DNA of 31,645 nt from Entrophospora sp. SA101 (Eukaryota > Glomeromycota > Glomeromycetes > Entrophosporales > Entrophosporaceae): the NCBI GenBank assembly GCA_958430865.1, contig CAUDNR010000069.1, positions 108,159 to 139,803 on the forward strand, read 5' to 3'. Under the pieces are notes generated by a model, which saw nothing but the letters and a program-made list of their open reading frames with translations, was not told the origin of the DNA and did no database searches. This document shows, one piece after another, positions 10,652 through 22,217 of the stretch. Both the position numbers and the translations under genes were made by a program. The first letter of the stretch is position 1, and each line of letters begins with the position of its first letter.

Positions 10652-12259
10652 TTGAATATTTCAATGTTTTCAAAACTTGTACAACCTATTTTTATTTCCG
10701 GCCAATTAAAGTGGACCTTTTCAAAAGTGTGTTGTGAACTTAGTGAAGACCAAATCCTAGCATTGATGTATTCTAATTGTGTCAACACAAAGGACAAATT
10801 TACAAAGAATCATTCTGTATATTCTGGAAATCGATCTTTAATATGCCAATCAATAGTTGATACAGGGTGTCAAATTAATACATATTTTCAAAGTTAAATA
10901 ATTTGCATCTGATGTCTGGAATAATTTAGATATTTTGAATAAATTTAATAGAAAAGAATTATTCGGTCTCTCTGATCCAACTGTTATATAAATACACCTT
11001 TCTGCACATCGTCTGATGGGAATGATATTAATAAAATGACACTTGCATTTGAAAAGTATCTAAAAGGAAAATAGTAGTTTCCAATTTAAATTGGTAATAA
11101 AATGAAAACAAATTTACTTCATACCTCATTACTATATATCCATCAGATTTTGAATCACTGGTGCCATATTGGGACCATGGAGAAGAATGTTGCAAGGTGT
11201 TAGATGCACTTAGACATCTAAAAAATATAGAATTATTCCGAACGTCAAACAAGCATATATTACCAGCATCGAAAGTCTAATATGACAAGAGTAAAGAATT
11301 TAATTATATAATAAATAGTATTTCATTACTATAACTGATGACCATTTTTCTATTTAATAATCAATATAATAGTGAACAAAGGAAGTAGAGGCAGACTCAT
11401 CATCACAATGAGTATGGCATTAAAGTCAATATCTTGGTTTGACAGATTAAATAAAACCATGTTAAAAAGCAATAAATGGCAAGGAGGTAAAAATTGTTAC
11501 TGAAAAAATAGTAATAGGGTTATATTTTTATAAAAACTTGAAAGTTGAGCTCCTCATTGTTTTTTATAATAAGGTAATAGGTGGAGGCAATTATTGAATT
11601 TGTATTTTTATTATAGATTTAAATATTAACAGAATTATTTTTGAATATTTCATAGGATAACAATATTCAGTGTGAATGCACAAAAAAATTTATGTTAACA
11701 AAACCAAAGACGGTATCAAGTGGTCATGCTTTGATGTTCTATTTGTATAAAAATAATTTTATAAATGATATTCTATATGGTCGAGTAATGAAAGAACTAT
11801 CAGCAAAAAAACGATAAGCTTCAAAATAAATTTGATAAATTTTGGGATGGTTTCAATGTTTAAATTGAGATAAACAATCGTGGGTTGGATGGGAAACAAA
11901 GGGTATCATCAGTGATTGCTGATAATTTTTTGTATCATGAATTGCACAGCAATCAAATCTTTCATCTCAAAATATTTTTCTAGATTTCAAATGACTTAAT
12001 AAATATCGCAAGAATATATTCACAAGTTAATGGTCCTGGTTACATTGCAAATGAAAGTCCTATAATTTCTTAAAGTAGAATATCAGAGATCAACAATCAA
12101 AAACTTGAGGCTTGATCTAAAGACAAACTCTTCTATTCTTTGTTTGAAGGATAATAAGAAAGAACTCTGGAAAATTTTGGGGCCACTTATCCTGATAGAG
12201 TTAAATGGACATCATTTATGGCACATTTGGCAACCAATGTTCATTTTACCTGGTTTTGA
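10652..12259 (+). pseudogene. Degenerate plus-strand coding remnant of unknown family
   Basis: Several plus-strand frames in series look coding but are broken by stops and frame changes. Pieces are an 80-codon frame at 10652-10897 without a good start, a short frame near 11155-11280, and a longer set at about 11760-12259. The last includes FDKFWDGFNV, a TAA, then LDGKQRVSSVIADNFLYHEL, and after another shift PDRVKWTSFMAHLATNVHF. The last block resembles a recurring glomeromycete family of unknown function that I recall only from general pattern. It abuts the truncated F-box remnant head-to-head, suggesting a rearrangement at about 10630-10650. No function is assigned. Confidence 0.35.
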
Positions 12260-12718
12260 CCCATCCATATTAATAATGTTTGTTAAACTTTTTAAAAAAT
12301 TTTTATTTATTAATAAAAAAAATAAAATATTCACACAAAACTTGGTCTTAATTTCTCAAGTGTATAATAAAAATTTTGGAATTTTCAAAATCGTTGAAAA
12401 GTTTGAAGCTTGAGTCATACATGAACAATAAAACTTATCCAGTTAATTTTTTTAAAATGATATAAAAATTTTTTGTTTTATATAGTATTTTGAAGCTGAC
12501 TTATTGTGTTATAAATAAATAATCTGCATCAACAAATTGCAAATACATAGATAGATTTATATAAAGTCTATTATTAATTTATTAATTTATTATCTATTAC
12601 TATTATTATTATAAAAGGACACTTCTAATTACCAAGTAACTATCATATATAAAATGAATAAAAGAAATATATATATTAGGAATTGGAAAAAACTGTTTTC
12701 TCAATCAATCAATTTTAT

Positions 12719-14466
12719 TTATGATGATAAATCCGCATCAGTATTTTCTGATTCATCATATTTTGCTTCCTCCTCAAGAAAAAATCGATGATTGAGTGAC
12801 CATTCAAGTTTTTGCAATTCAATACTGTTAGGTATATAAATTTTTCTATCAGATGAACCAACTACTACCACTGGTGCTATTACTACTGGTTCTTTATTTT
12901 GCAAAATATTATTATTGGTTCCGGTTTTTATTCTTATTCTTTTTGGAGAATTAATGGGTTTTAAATCATTTTTTTCTATACTTGTATCTATAACATTTTG
13001 ATATGGCGGTGATTGTGATGGTGTTGTTGGTGGTGTTGTTGATGGTGATTGCAGTGGTGTTGTTAAAGATGATTGTGGTGGCAATGATGATGATGATAAT
13101 GATGATGATGATGATGATGACGATGATGGTGGCGGTGGTGGTGGTGGTGGTTCAATAATTTCACCATTGTTATTGTTATTAATATTATTTTCATTAATTT
13201 GTATATTCTTTTTTGATAATTCAATTTTTTTTTGTATTAGTTGATTTTGGCGTAATTTATAGATTTTTAATCTTGTTTCCTTTGGTAATTTTTGTTCCTA
13301 GTGGAAAAAATATTTATTATGTGTACACATATCATATTCTATCTATATATTCTAAATATCATATACATACTTTTTCTAAAGTCTGTCGTAGAATAGGAAC
13401 AATGACAGTTCTCAGATTTTGGTAGAAAGATCTTTCATCAGCATGTTGTTGCTCAAGTGGAATCCCTGTAAGACGTTTCTCAAAATATTTCTCAAGATTT
13501 GCTACATCCTCAACCGTTGTAGTACCGACACTCCATAAAACATTATTATTTACAATAGATTCTTTATAAATCCTAGATCCAACTATATAATATTACATGA
13601 ATATAAGGTTAACAATTGTACCTACATGAATGTAATATTAATATTTATCAAAAAACTTACTTCCAACATAATAATATTTAGAACCATCGGAATCTGATCC
13701 TATTTTCTCAACATCAAATGGAATACTATCATTTCCTTTACTCATTGGATATTTTTTTTTGACAAGTTCTTTAATTTTTGTGGAAACATAAAATTGTTTA
13801 ATCACCATATCCTTCAATATTAGAACCTATTAAATAGATATGTGTAAATATTTATCACTTGTCAAACCACTCATTAAAAATAATAAAGCACTCACTAATA
13901 TAAATATTATTTAACCTTGTCACGAACTGATAATTTATAAAAATTTTCAACATTTTTTAAAGGATTGACTCTGGTATAAAAACCTTTATCTTCTTGTATA
14001 ATGTTATCAATATGACTTACTAATTCTTTATGTAAAGAAATTGGACTAAAATTTATCAATGAAAAATTATTTGTGATATTTGTTTCAGAAATGTTTAATC
14101 TAAATAATAATAACAATAATCATAATAATAAGTCTAAATGTTACTTGATAAGTTTGTCTTGATTCTTTAGATTCTTTAGAAAATATAATAATAATTTCTC
14201 CAAAATTTCATCTCTTTCGTTTTTACAAAGTGCTTCTTCCAAATCCTTTTTAAAATATTGATATTCATTTGAGTGATTATCATACAAAATAATGATATTA
14301 ATAATGTATCAATAGATAATACCTCTGGCCAAAAAAACACATAATCTAATGCCTCCTTATATTTAAAAGAAAAGAAAATAATAAATGCAGTTTCTGGCAT
14401 ATCTTTTGGGTCAAGTTCTTGTTGTTTTTTAGATCTTTGGCTTATTTTATTTCTAATTGGTGACAT
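12719..14466 (-). CDS. DDT/WHIM-like nuclear protein (six exons), possible chromatin remodeller subunit
   Basis: Minus-strand exons 14466-14323, 14245-14145, 14099-13916, 13826-13661, 13582-13371 and 13297-12719 join in frame to 461 aa; introns are 45-89 bp. The N-terminal 60-220 residues are helical and leucine-rich (PEDLEEAL, LEKLLLYFLKNL, LSVRDKVLILKDMVIKQF). They lead to the block FDVEKIGSDSDGSKYYYVG followed by SRIYKE. That arrangement (acidic turn, D-G, Y/W-Y/W-Y, then RLYKE) is what DDT/WHIM-type proteins such as CECR2 and RSF1 show before their linker. A coiled basic stretch, a Pro8-Ser run and a Ser/Thr/Pro/Gln-rich tail with an SPKRIRIK basic motif (possible nuclear signal) follow. 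No bromodomain or PHD finger is present. Exon structure is well supported; the remodelling role is inference. Confidence 0.75.
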
Positions 14467-15392
14467 TTTTGATTTTTTGCTATATTTTATTTTAGTTGGT
14501 TGGTTGTAAGTTTATATGAGAGTTTGTGACAAACTTTGTTTTTCTCACTCTTTAAAAAAATCGTTTTCAAAATAAATAATGATAACAGATAACAGATAAT
14601 CTCCCAAAAAAATAAACATTGGTGATAAATAAGGCGATGATCAACGAAAATTTTGGCCAACGAATTTCTTATTTTCTTATTTTAATATTAATAAAGAATT
14701 ATATACCCAAATCCGGGTTTATTATACTACGAAAATAAAGCATTTGAATAATGATGCGACCCGTGGACATTCTTTCATCCATTAATTACTCAAAAACACG
14801 TCCGTTGGACTATCCGTCGGATTGAAACATAGTAATAGTAACAGTAACAGTAACAGTAACAGTAACAGTAATAGTAATAGTAATAGTAATAGTAATAGTA
14901 ATAGTGAAATATTATAATTTTGATAACTCATGATGTTTATTGCATTCAAAATTAATTTGATGGATTAATTTGAAGCATGAATCTGGTTTGCTTGCTTACG
15001 GGTTCTCGTTTCTTGCACTTAAATAATGATAATTTTGTGAAATAGTATATTTTCAAAAATCTCCTTTTGAAGATTTAAATTCTCCTAGGATTAGTTAGTG
15101 ATGTACCGCGCATAGTTTGTGGCACAACAAGTGAGATTTTTTTGTTATCCTATAATGCTATGTGTGAATCCTACGTACACACTATGTATATGCACTATGC
15201 GTGAAAGAAAATCAAGTTTGCTATAGAATGGTACAACAGTAGTCAGTGTCTAAATTATACATGAGGTGACTTTTTAACGCAATTAATTGAGTCATATGAA
15301 AAACATATAAATAATTGAATTGAGTCAAATCCAATTTAATTTGACAACATGTATAATCTAAATTATTATCAATGTGTCTTCTACTGTACGCT
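14467..15392. other. Gene-poor interval upstream of the DDT/WHIM-like gene
   Basis: Presumed promoter side of the minus-strand gene. It holds the hexanucleotide repeat listed separately and a 24-codon plus ORF at 14751-14825 (starts MMRPVDILSSINYSK, unusually GC-rich) directly before that repeat. Around 15225-15385 there is weak dyad similarity (TAAATTATACATG against a diverged reverse copy), too poor to call an element. Confidence 0.35.
14831..14905. repeat. Hexanucleotide tandem repeat (AGTAAC/AGTAAT)n
   Basis: About 12.5 copies of a six-base unit occur without a break. They are ordered as one AGTAAT, five AGTAAC, then about six AGTAAT, so the variant units lie in blocks. In one plus frame the repeat would read Ser-Asn, but no ORF enters it in that frame. 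Confidence 0.95.
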
Positions 15393-15606
15393 TTAGATTG
15401 TTATTCTGGGCTGTAAACAAGTATTATATCTTTCATTATTTTAACCGGACATTGATTAACATTAGAAATATAGATATTGTTTTACCTGTACAATCTTATG
15501 TCGGGACGCAATCTTCAAAGGTGTGATTATACCATCAGAGGCCCATGTTCCTTCATTTACTCCTTCATCTTCTGTTAAATAATCTTTAAGATTACGTATT
15601 CGTTTG
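15393..15606 (-). CDS. Candidate terminal exons of an unknown minus-strand gene
   Basis: A coding-like minus-strand stretch, 15606-15486 (RIRNLKDYLTEDEG then TWASDGIITPLKIASRHKIV), ends in CAG followed by GTAAAAC. After 75 bp an acceptor TTGTTTACAG leads in frame to five codons and a TAA at 15393. Donor, acceptor, intron size and phase all fit the other genes here, and composition is clearly protein-like. The 5' side is unresolved: an acceptor-like CGTATAG precedes 15606, and no ATG exon was found before about 15720. Family unknown; it may be a pseudogene fragment. Confidence 0.35.
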
Positions 15607-16299
15607 CTATACGTTTTGCGAATTAGATATTGCGAACGTGTGTTCCAAGTTATTTATTACGAAATCACCAAATCTGGCACACGGCCAAGTTAGTTCAAAC
15701 TAAAATTATTAAAATAAAACATACAACTATACTACAAACAATATAATCATTAATCATCGAAAGGGTCATGAATCAATCACACAGACTTTATTAATTAATT
15801 ACAGCCAAAGAATAAATTTATGTGCGTTAGGATGTTTAAAAAGAATAGGTGATTACTAACGCTATTTCAAGAAGCCAAAAATGCGTACTGATTCATTAAT
15901 GACTGCTTCGGATATAAAAGGGAATTGATTGACAATAATTAAAACCCACAAATGATTCAAGATTTCAACAAGTGACAATTACTGTTTATGATTATAATGA
16001 GACGTATCTTTAATTATGATTGCTAAAGCTATTTTGTAACCATGATGGAGGGTCCATTGCATCTATAATTGAAGGTATGATGAGTACATTGTATAAATGT
16101 TGGCACTTCTTATGGATCCCTCGAAGTTCTTTATTATTATGCGTTTCTTTTCCATTTATCTCCTACGGATATTTTCATTCTAGATGAAACAAAAAATAGG
16201 GTTTGTAGATAATTGATTATCATTCTTTGAGAATTGTTGATTTGCGGTTGATGAAATTTATCCAAACACCTTTGAATAATCCTTCTTTATTAAAACAAA
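15607..16299. other. Interval with one coding-like minus-strand stretch
   Basis: A minus-strand frame at 16010-16162 is open for 50 codons without an ATG and looks coding (ELRGIHKKCQHLYNVL, then IDAMDPPSWLQNS). It could be an exon belonging with the candidate exons at 15393-15606, or debris. The rest is AT-rich with no supported gene. Confidence 0.25.
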
Positions 16300-16494
16300 A
16301 TGATTGATTTACTTATATTCGCATATGGTGATGGATTTAGTTCATCGGATAAATCTAGATTTTTCAAAAAACTGGCCACACTGGCGCAGAAATTTGATAC
16401 AGGTAAATATAAATTGTTACACGGAAAACTAAAAAAATTTTTTCTCAATTTCTGTGTTCTATATTTATATATATTAAAATTTTACAATAAATAG
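16300..16494 (+). CDS. Candidate small ORF or 5' exon upstream of the vigilin gene
   Basis: ATG at 16300 opens 64 codons. The first 35 residues (starting MIDLLIFAYGDGFSSSDKSR) have protein-like composition and end at ACAG followed by GTAAAT, a possible donor; the remaining codons are AT-rich and look intronic. No acceptor that keeps the frame was found before the vigilin ATG at 16611. It could be an upstream ORF, a 5' leader exon, or unrelated. Confidence 0.25.
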   Translation: MIDLLIFAYGDGFSSSDKSRFFKKLATLAQKFDTGKYKLLHGKLKKFFLNFCVLYLYILKFYNK

Positions 16495-16610
16495 AAAAAT
16501 AGAAAACTCACCTCTTCTCTTATAAAATTCCTTTGGTCACCAATTTAAAGGTTAAATCTCTGAAAAAAAAAAGAAAAACTTTTTTTTCTGCCCGATTTTT
16601 AATTCCAATC

Positions 16611-19600
16611 ATGTCATTAACCGAACAAATTGTCATAGTTGATAATAATACCGATAATATTAACTCTATTTCTACTTTGGATGATGTTGGAGCTACTTTG
16701 ATGTTTCCAAAAAAATATATGGATAATACTAATTCAATTTTAGTAAACGATTATGATAACAGTATGAATAAAAAAGTCAATTTAACAGCAACAACAACAA
16801 ACGAGCCAAATGATACACATTCAACTGGTCACTCAACTGGTCGTTCTACCCCTGATCTATATGATGCAAATTTCCCTAGTCTTTCATCAAATACATCAAC
16901 TGCTTCTTCCACTTCTTCCACTACAACCATTAATTATAGCAGTATTGTTAATAGTAACACTGACTGTGTTAGTAAAAATGATAGGAATGCCATTGTCACA
17001 GAAAATTTGGAGTTAGCTGCATCACAACATAATAATCCTCAACAACAAAAAAGATCCAAAAATCAAAAAAATCAAGCAGCAGAAATTATTAGACGAGTGA
17101 TGGAACGAACTAATACAAAAATAAATGTAGATCCTGGTGCGAAAAGTTCTGTTGTGACTTTTTTAATTGAGGGAAAAGATGAAGATGTTGCTAATGCAAA
17201 ACGTATTTTAATTGATAAACTCGGTCTTAAAGTAATAATAATAATAATTAAGTTCTAAATGATTGTTTTTTGTGTGTGCACGCATCAAAGTCATTTTTAT
17301 GAATGAATGTTTTATAATTTAACTATTTACTCAATTGGTTTATTTTTTCTACGTTTAGGATGAAATTACTATTCAGGTTCCTGCATCAGCCCGTTCTCAT
17401 TTATTGGGACCTCGTGGTACAACCCTAAAGTCAATCACTAATTCAACTGGTGCACGCATCACACTGCCACCACGTTCTAAAAATCCAAGAGAAGAAATGA
17501 GAAAGTCTGAATTGGATTACGACGAGGATGAGGAAATGATGAATGTGACAATTTTTGGTGAGATGTGTGCTGTTTGTAAAGCAAAAGTTGAAATTCAAGA
17601 CCTTATAAAATCTATGGTACATTACGATTTATTTATTTATACATGATTTATGTTTTAATTTGATCATAAATTATATATTTTATTAGTTTAAAGTCTTTTT
17701 ATTAATTGGATGATTGGATTATGATTATGTAGTGTGCAACTAAAAGGACACATTATATTAAACACATCGAAAGTAAATTTTATCCATTGATTGCTGGCGC
17801 ACATAATCAACGTATTAATCAGCTTGGTCTTGATACTGGTACAAAAATTCATGTCCCTTCTTACAACCCTACCAATTCCAACAACACATTCATTGATGCA
17901 GACAAAAATTATATTGTTATTACTGGTGAAAGAAATTCAGTTAAGATTGCAAGCGAAATGATTGAAGACCGTTATGAAGATTTGGTAAATTGTTTTTTAT
18001 ATTCTCTTTGTAATTTTTTATCTTTATTTTATTTTATTTTATTTTGAATTTATCGTACTCATGTGTATATATGCACAAAACATAGAAAATTAATACACGT
18101 ACTCTTAAATTCGAGATTCCAAAACGTCAACATAAATATTTAATTGGTCCAAAGGGTGCAACTCTTCAAGAAATTCTTGAAACAACAGGTTGTATACTAG
18201 AATTACCACCGGCAACTGATCCATCAGCGAACGTAACAATTCACGGACCACAAAACCAATTAGCAGATGCTATAAAAACTGTAATGAAAAAAGCAAACTC
18301 TATGCATGTTCAAATACTTGATATTACTGACCTTCATCACACGGAAAATCCAATGAAACATTCTATTAATATTTTGAAATATTTGTGGAATAGAAGCAAG
18401 TTGAAGAACGTTGAATCTAAAACTGGCGTAAAAATTGTTACTCCAAAGATTACAGCATCAGCAGAAACAGAAATGAAGAATTTGGTTATGGAATTTGTGA
18501 GTAAAGTACCTGAAGATGTAGAAAATGCTAGAAAAGAAATCACCGAAATAATCAAAAACTTGGTGAGTTAAATGAACTTATTGATGTAATTAATAGTAAC
18601 AAACAATTTAAAAAATATATATACTAATACATACATGTATACACGTATAATAGCCACCTAGTTATTTTGATGTGGTAGAAATTAATCCAAAATTTCATCG
18701 ACATGTAATTGGTCGTAAAGGACAAAATTTACAAAGAGTCAAAGATGCTTATGGTGTTGAAATAATAGTTCCTGATGAGAAAGAAGCCAATCCCGAGATA
18801 TTGATAGTTTTTGAGGGTAGAAAAGGTGTCAAGGAATTTTCTGATAGAAAGAAAAAAGAACTTTACATTAAGGAAATAATGGAAAAAGTGAAAAATGAAT
18901 TGTTAAAAGTGGAACGTGATTCGTCATCGGATTTTTCTACTCAGACATTAGTTGTTCCTGTCAAGTATCATCGGCATATTATTGGACCTAAAGGGATTAA
19001 TTTGAATGCGATTATTCATAATGATAATGGTAGTGGATGTTCATCTGTTTCAGTAAAATTTGGGTCATCTAAATATTCAGGTGTAGATGATCGATCGTCA
19101 AATGCACAAGAAGTTTCAGATGATTCTATTATAGTTAAAGGACCTGTTAAAGAAGTTGAAAGAATAGTTGAAGAAATTAATGAAAAAGTAGAAGATATTA
19201 AACGTGTTGAGGTTGGTCGCTACATTTATAAATACTTGTAATGAATGTTATGACTATATTATTATCTCACATTTATAATATATTTATACATATTATTTTA
19301 GAATATGAAATCGTTTACGGCAGAATTTACAATTCCGGCGATTTACTCCTCACATATTATTGGTAAAGGAGGGAGTAAAATAAAATTTATCAGAGAGAAT
19401 TACAACGTCAGGATAGATATAGATAACAAGAATGTCAATAAAAGCAACAGTGGTAACGAAGAAGATGAGACTGTTAATGTTAAAATAGTTGGGATGAAAG
19501 TTTATGTTGAGGAGGCTAGGAGTCGAATTCTAGACACGATTGACAAATTACAAGAAGAAAATGTTGTTTGTGTGAATATTTCACCACATTATCATGCTTC

Positions 19601-21097
19601 ATTGATTGGTGCCAAAGGTAAAACGGTTAGAAATCTAGAAGTGAAACACGGTGTACGTATTAAATTTCCAAGAAATAAGAATTACAAGAATCATCCTACC
19701 ATCACTCCTAGTATTAGTAGTGACATTGATGAAGATGTAGGAGATGGTGATGAAGGAGAAGGAGAATTTGAACGTGAATTTGAGCAAAATAATGAAGAAG
19801 ATTTAGGTTTAGACCCAGATGTAGAAAAATCTGATGAAGTATTAATAATCGGTGGTAAAAGAGGAGTTAGTGAGGCTAGAACAGAATTGCTGGATCTTTT
19901 ACACTACGCGCAAGATCATGATAATATTCTCAGTTTCACTATTCCAGCCAAATGTTTGCCACATGTTGTTGGCAAGAACGGAAGAAGAATCAAAGAGATT
20001 AAGACTGACACATTTACAAAGATTTATATTAGTAAACCAATAACTTTGAATGTTGATGACAGCAATGATGATAATAATAATAAGCTATATGAGCAAGTTG
20101 TTAGAGTAAATGTGCGTGGTAATAAAAGGGATAATATCAAGGCCCAGAACAAGATTTTGGAGATTGTTGAAGAATTTGAAAAACAAACAACAATCATTAT
20201 GAATATTGATCCTAAACATCACAAGTTTTTGATCGGACCTGGTGGTAATCGTATTAAAGAGGTTATAGCAAAAGCTGGTGGACCAGAGGATAAAAGTTCT
20301 CAGGCCGGGATTGTTAAGTTTCCTCGACTTGATGATGGTGGTAGTAGAATCAATGAGGTTGTAATTAAAGGAAGTGAAGAACTTGTGAAAAAAATTAAAG
20401 AAGAATTTGAAATTTTAATCGAAGAACAAGTATGCATTCATTTAATTGATTTTATTTTTTATTCATTTTTATTATTGCTAACGCAGAAAAAAAAATTTTT
20501 GTTTAGGAAAATTTAATTATCGATATTATTAAGGTTCCCAGAAATGAACATTCAGTTATTATAGGCAGGAATGGGTCCCAACTTCATAATATTCAAAATA
20601 AATTTAATGTTGAGCTTTATTTCCCTGGTTCACGCTCATATAATCAAATAACAGTGACACAAAAAATTGAACAACAGCATGAAGATTTGATAGATAATAA
20701 TGATTTAGTAAAAATAGTGGGGAAAGTTGAAGACATTAAACTTGCCAAAGAAGAAATATTATCAAAACTTCGATATGAATATGTGTTCAAATTCCCATGT
20801 AAATTCTACAGTATAATTAATAATAACGGATTTACATCGAGAAAATTAAGAAATGAGTACCATGTAATGGTTGAAAATCAAGAAGATGAGTGGAAACAAA
20901 CCTCAACAATTATTAATAAAAAACCAAATTTCAAAAAGTCTACTAAAGTTATTTTTGAGGTAGAAGAGGAGGAAGAAGATAGTGACGATGAATTCGATGT
21001 AAATCAATTTGATTTTGAAATTATTGATAATTACGATGACGACGATGACGACGTCGATGATTTCGAAATTATTGATAATTATGACAACAACAGCGGC

Positions 21098-21150
<53 letters not shown>

Positions 21151-21664
21151 CGATGACGATGAGGAGGAGGAGGAGGAGGAGGAGGTTGAGGAGGTTGAGG
21201 AGTCAGGAATTGAAAATGTGAAAGAAAAAAAATCTAAAGAAATTTCTTGGACACTTAAAGGTGTAAAAGGACAAGTTGATCAAGCTGTAAAATATTTAAA
21301 TGAATTATTAGAACAAGCGGTAATTACGATATAGAATTCATTGTTTTTTATTTTTTAATAAATTCTTTCCTTACTCACTTCCTTGATTCTTTCATTGTAA
21401 ATGGAATTAATTATGCGCTAGGTTAATGAATGTACTGGATATTTATCAATTCCTCAAATGTATCATGGACATATTATTGGACGTAGAGGATCAACTATTT
21501 CACATATTAGAGCAGAGAGTCGATGTAAGATTGATGTTCTCAAAGTTAACGGTGATGATATGATTGTAATCATTGGAAGCAAAGAAAATATTATGATAGC
21601 TAAAAATATGATATTTGAAGTATTAATTAACTTGAAAAAAGAACAAAATAGTAGAAAATCTTAA
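16611..21664 (+). CDS. Vigilin/Scp160-type protein with 14 KH domains (eight exons)
   Basis: Exons 16611-17231, 17359-17616, 17733-17984, 18086-18562, 18654-19211, 19302-20429, 20507-21319 and 21422-21664 join to about 1449 aa, against about 1220-1270 for Scp160 and human vigilin. After a Ser/Thr/Asn-rich tail with a FPSL motif come 14 KH units. GXXG loops are intact in KH2 (GPRG), KH4 (GPKG), KH6 (GRKG), KH7 (GPKG), KH8 (GKGG), KH9 (GAKG), KH10 (GKNG), KH11 (GPGG), KH12 (GRNG) and KH14 (GRRG); KH1, 3, 5 and 13 are degenerate. KH3 keeps the vigilin-type PLIAGAHN. Family members bind mRNA on polysomes and the ER, and affect translation, mRNA localisation and ploidy. KH13 carries a long acidic insert. 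The exon 5 donor (GTTGGT at 19212) is weak; the first Met is at 16611 because the frame upstream lacks ATG. Confidence 0.95.
21098..21184 (+). repeat. GAT/GAC then GAG trinucleotide run inside the vigilin gene
   Basis: Twenty-one Asp codons (mostly GAT, GAC near the end) are followed directly by eight Glu codons (GAG), at about residues 1296-1324 in the variable-loop region of KH13. The near-pure codon run suggests slippage growth. Confidence 0.95.
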
Positions 21665-22042
21665 ATATTTTTCTTCTAGATCTTTGGGTTGTAAATTATT
21701 TATTTATCTTGTGTATCATAGAATTTATATTTAACATTATTTCTTGTATTATATTTGTATACAATATTTATATATAAAGTATTCATGTAAAAAAAATTAT
21801 ATATTAAAGTATTGAACAATTGAACAATTGAAAGTTCTAAATTCTAAAATAAAGTTTTCAACCATTATTTTTTTTCTATTCACACTAACACGGCAATTTA
21901 CCATTTGCTAGCGGTATCTACAAGTTATCTGAACGTCCACAAAAATTTAAATTCTGATTAATCCCGGATAAAACATGGAGTCAATGTCCACAAAATTTAA
22001 CATTGTTAATGACCATCAAAAAACATGATCCCATATCCCATA
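21665..22042. other. 3' flank of the vigilin gene
   Basis: AT-rich 3' untranslated and intergenic DNA. An AATAAA at 21848-21853 is the best placed candidate poly(A) signal, about 185 bp after the stop. No ORF of note. Confidence 0.35.
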
Positions 22043-22105
22043 CGATCTCACTTTATTAATATAAAAACGTTGCTGAAATAACAACATACAAATAAACAAT
22101 AGATT
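22043..22105. repeat. Dispersed repeat segment, copy A (partner at 26408-26466)
   Basis: This segment aligns by eye with 26408-26466 in the same orientation. Both share ACTTTATT, a TATAAAAA run, GAAATAACAACATA and a following A-rich tract, about 75-80% identity over roughly 55 bp. On the minus strand it contains AATAAAGT. It probably belongs to a shared, multi-copy gene or element end. Confidence 0.5.
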
Positions 22106-22114
22106 GGCGGAGGT

Positions 22115-22205
22115 TCACATTTGATCTAACATTTCTTGTCGTTGACCAGGATTCATATAATCATTGTCGTCATTTTCCTCATCCCTTTCTAATTTTTCTC
22201 TTGAA
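22115..22205 (-). pseudogene. C-terminal fragment of an unknown protein
   Basis: On the minus strand a frame of about 28 codons (LSREKLERDEENDDND, then MNPGQRQEMLDQM) ends in TGA at 22115, just before repeat copy A. Upstream of about 22205 the frame hits stops; a one-base shift would extend it a little. The acidic, charged composition is protein-like. It overlaps the 5' side of the plus-strand exon at 22218, so the two cannot both be intact. Confidence 0.3.
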
Positions 22206-22217
22206 AGGTTTTCTCAG

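Noticed and set aside
15225..15385. Possible long inverted repeat
   Set aside because: Only short patches match after several gaps; not above what AT-rich DNA gives by chance.
16810..17016. 68-codon ORF in another frame within vigilin exon 1
   Set aside because: Shadow of the Ser/Thr-rich N terminus; the KH reading frame covers it.
18337..18555. Minus-strand 72-codon ORF
   Set aside because: Antisense shadow of vigilin exon 4.
21009..21221. Poly-Met/poly-Arg ORF over the GAT/GAG run
   Set aside because: Frame shadow of the Asp/Glu tract.
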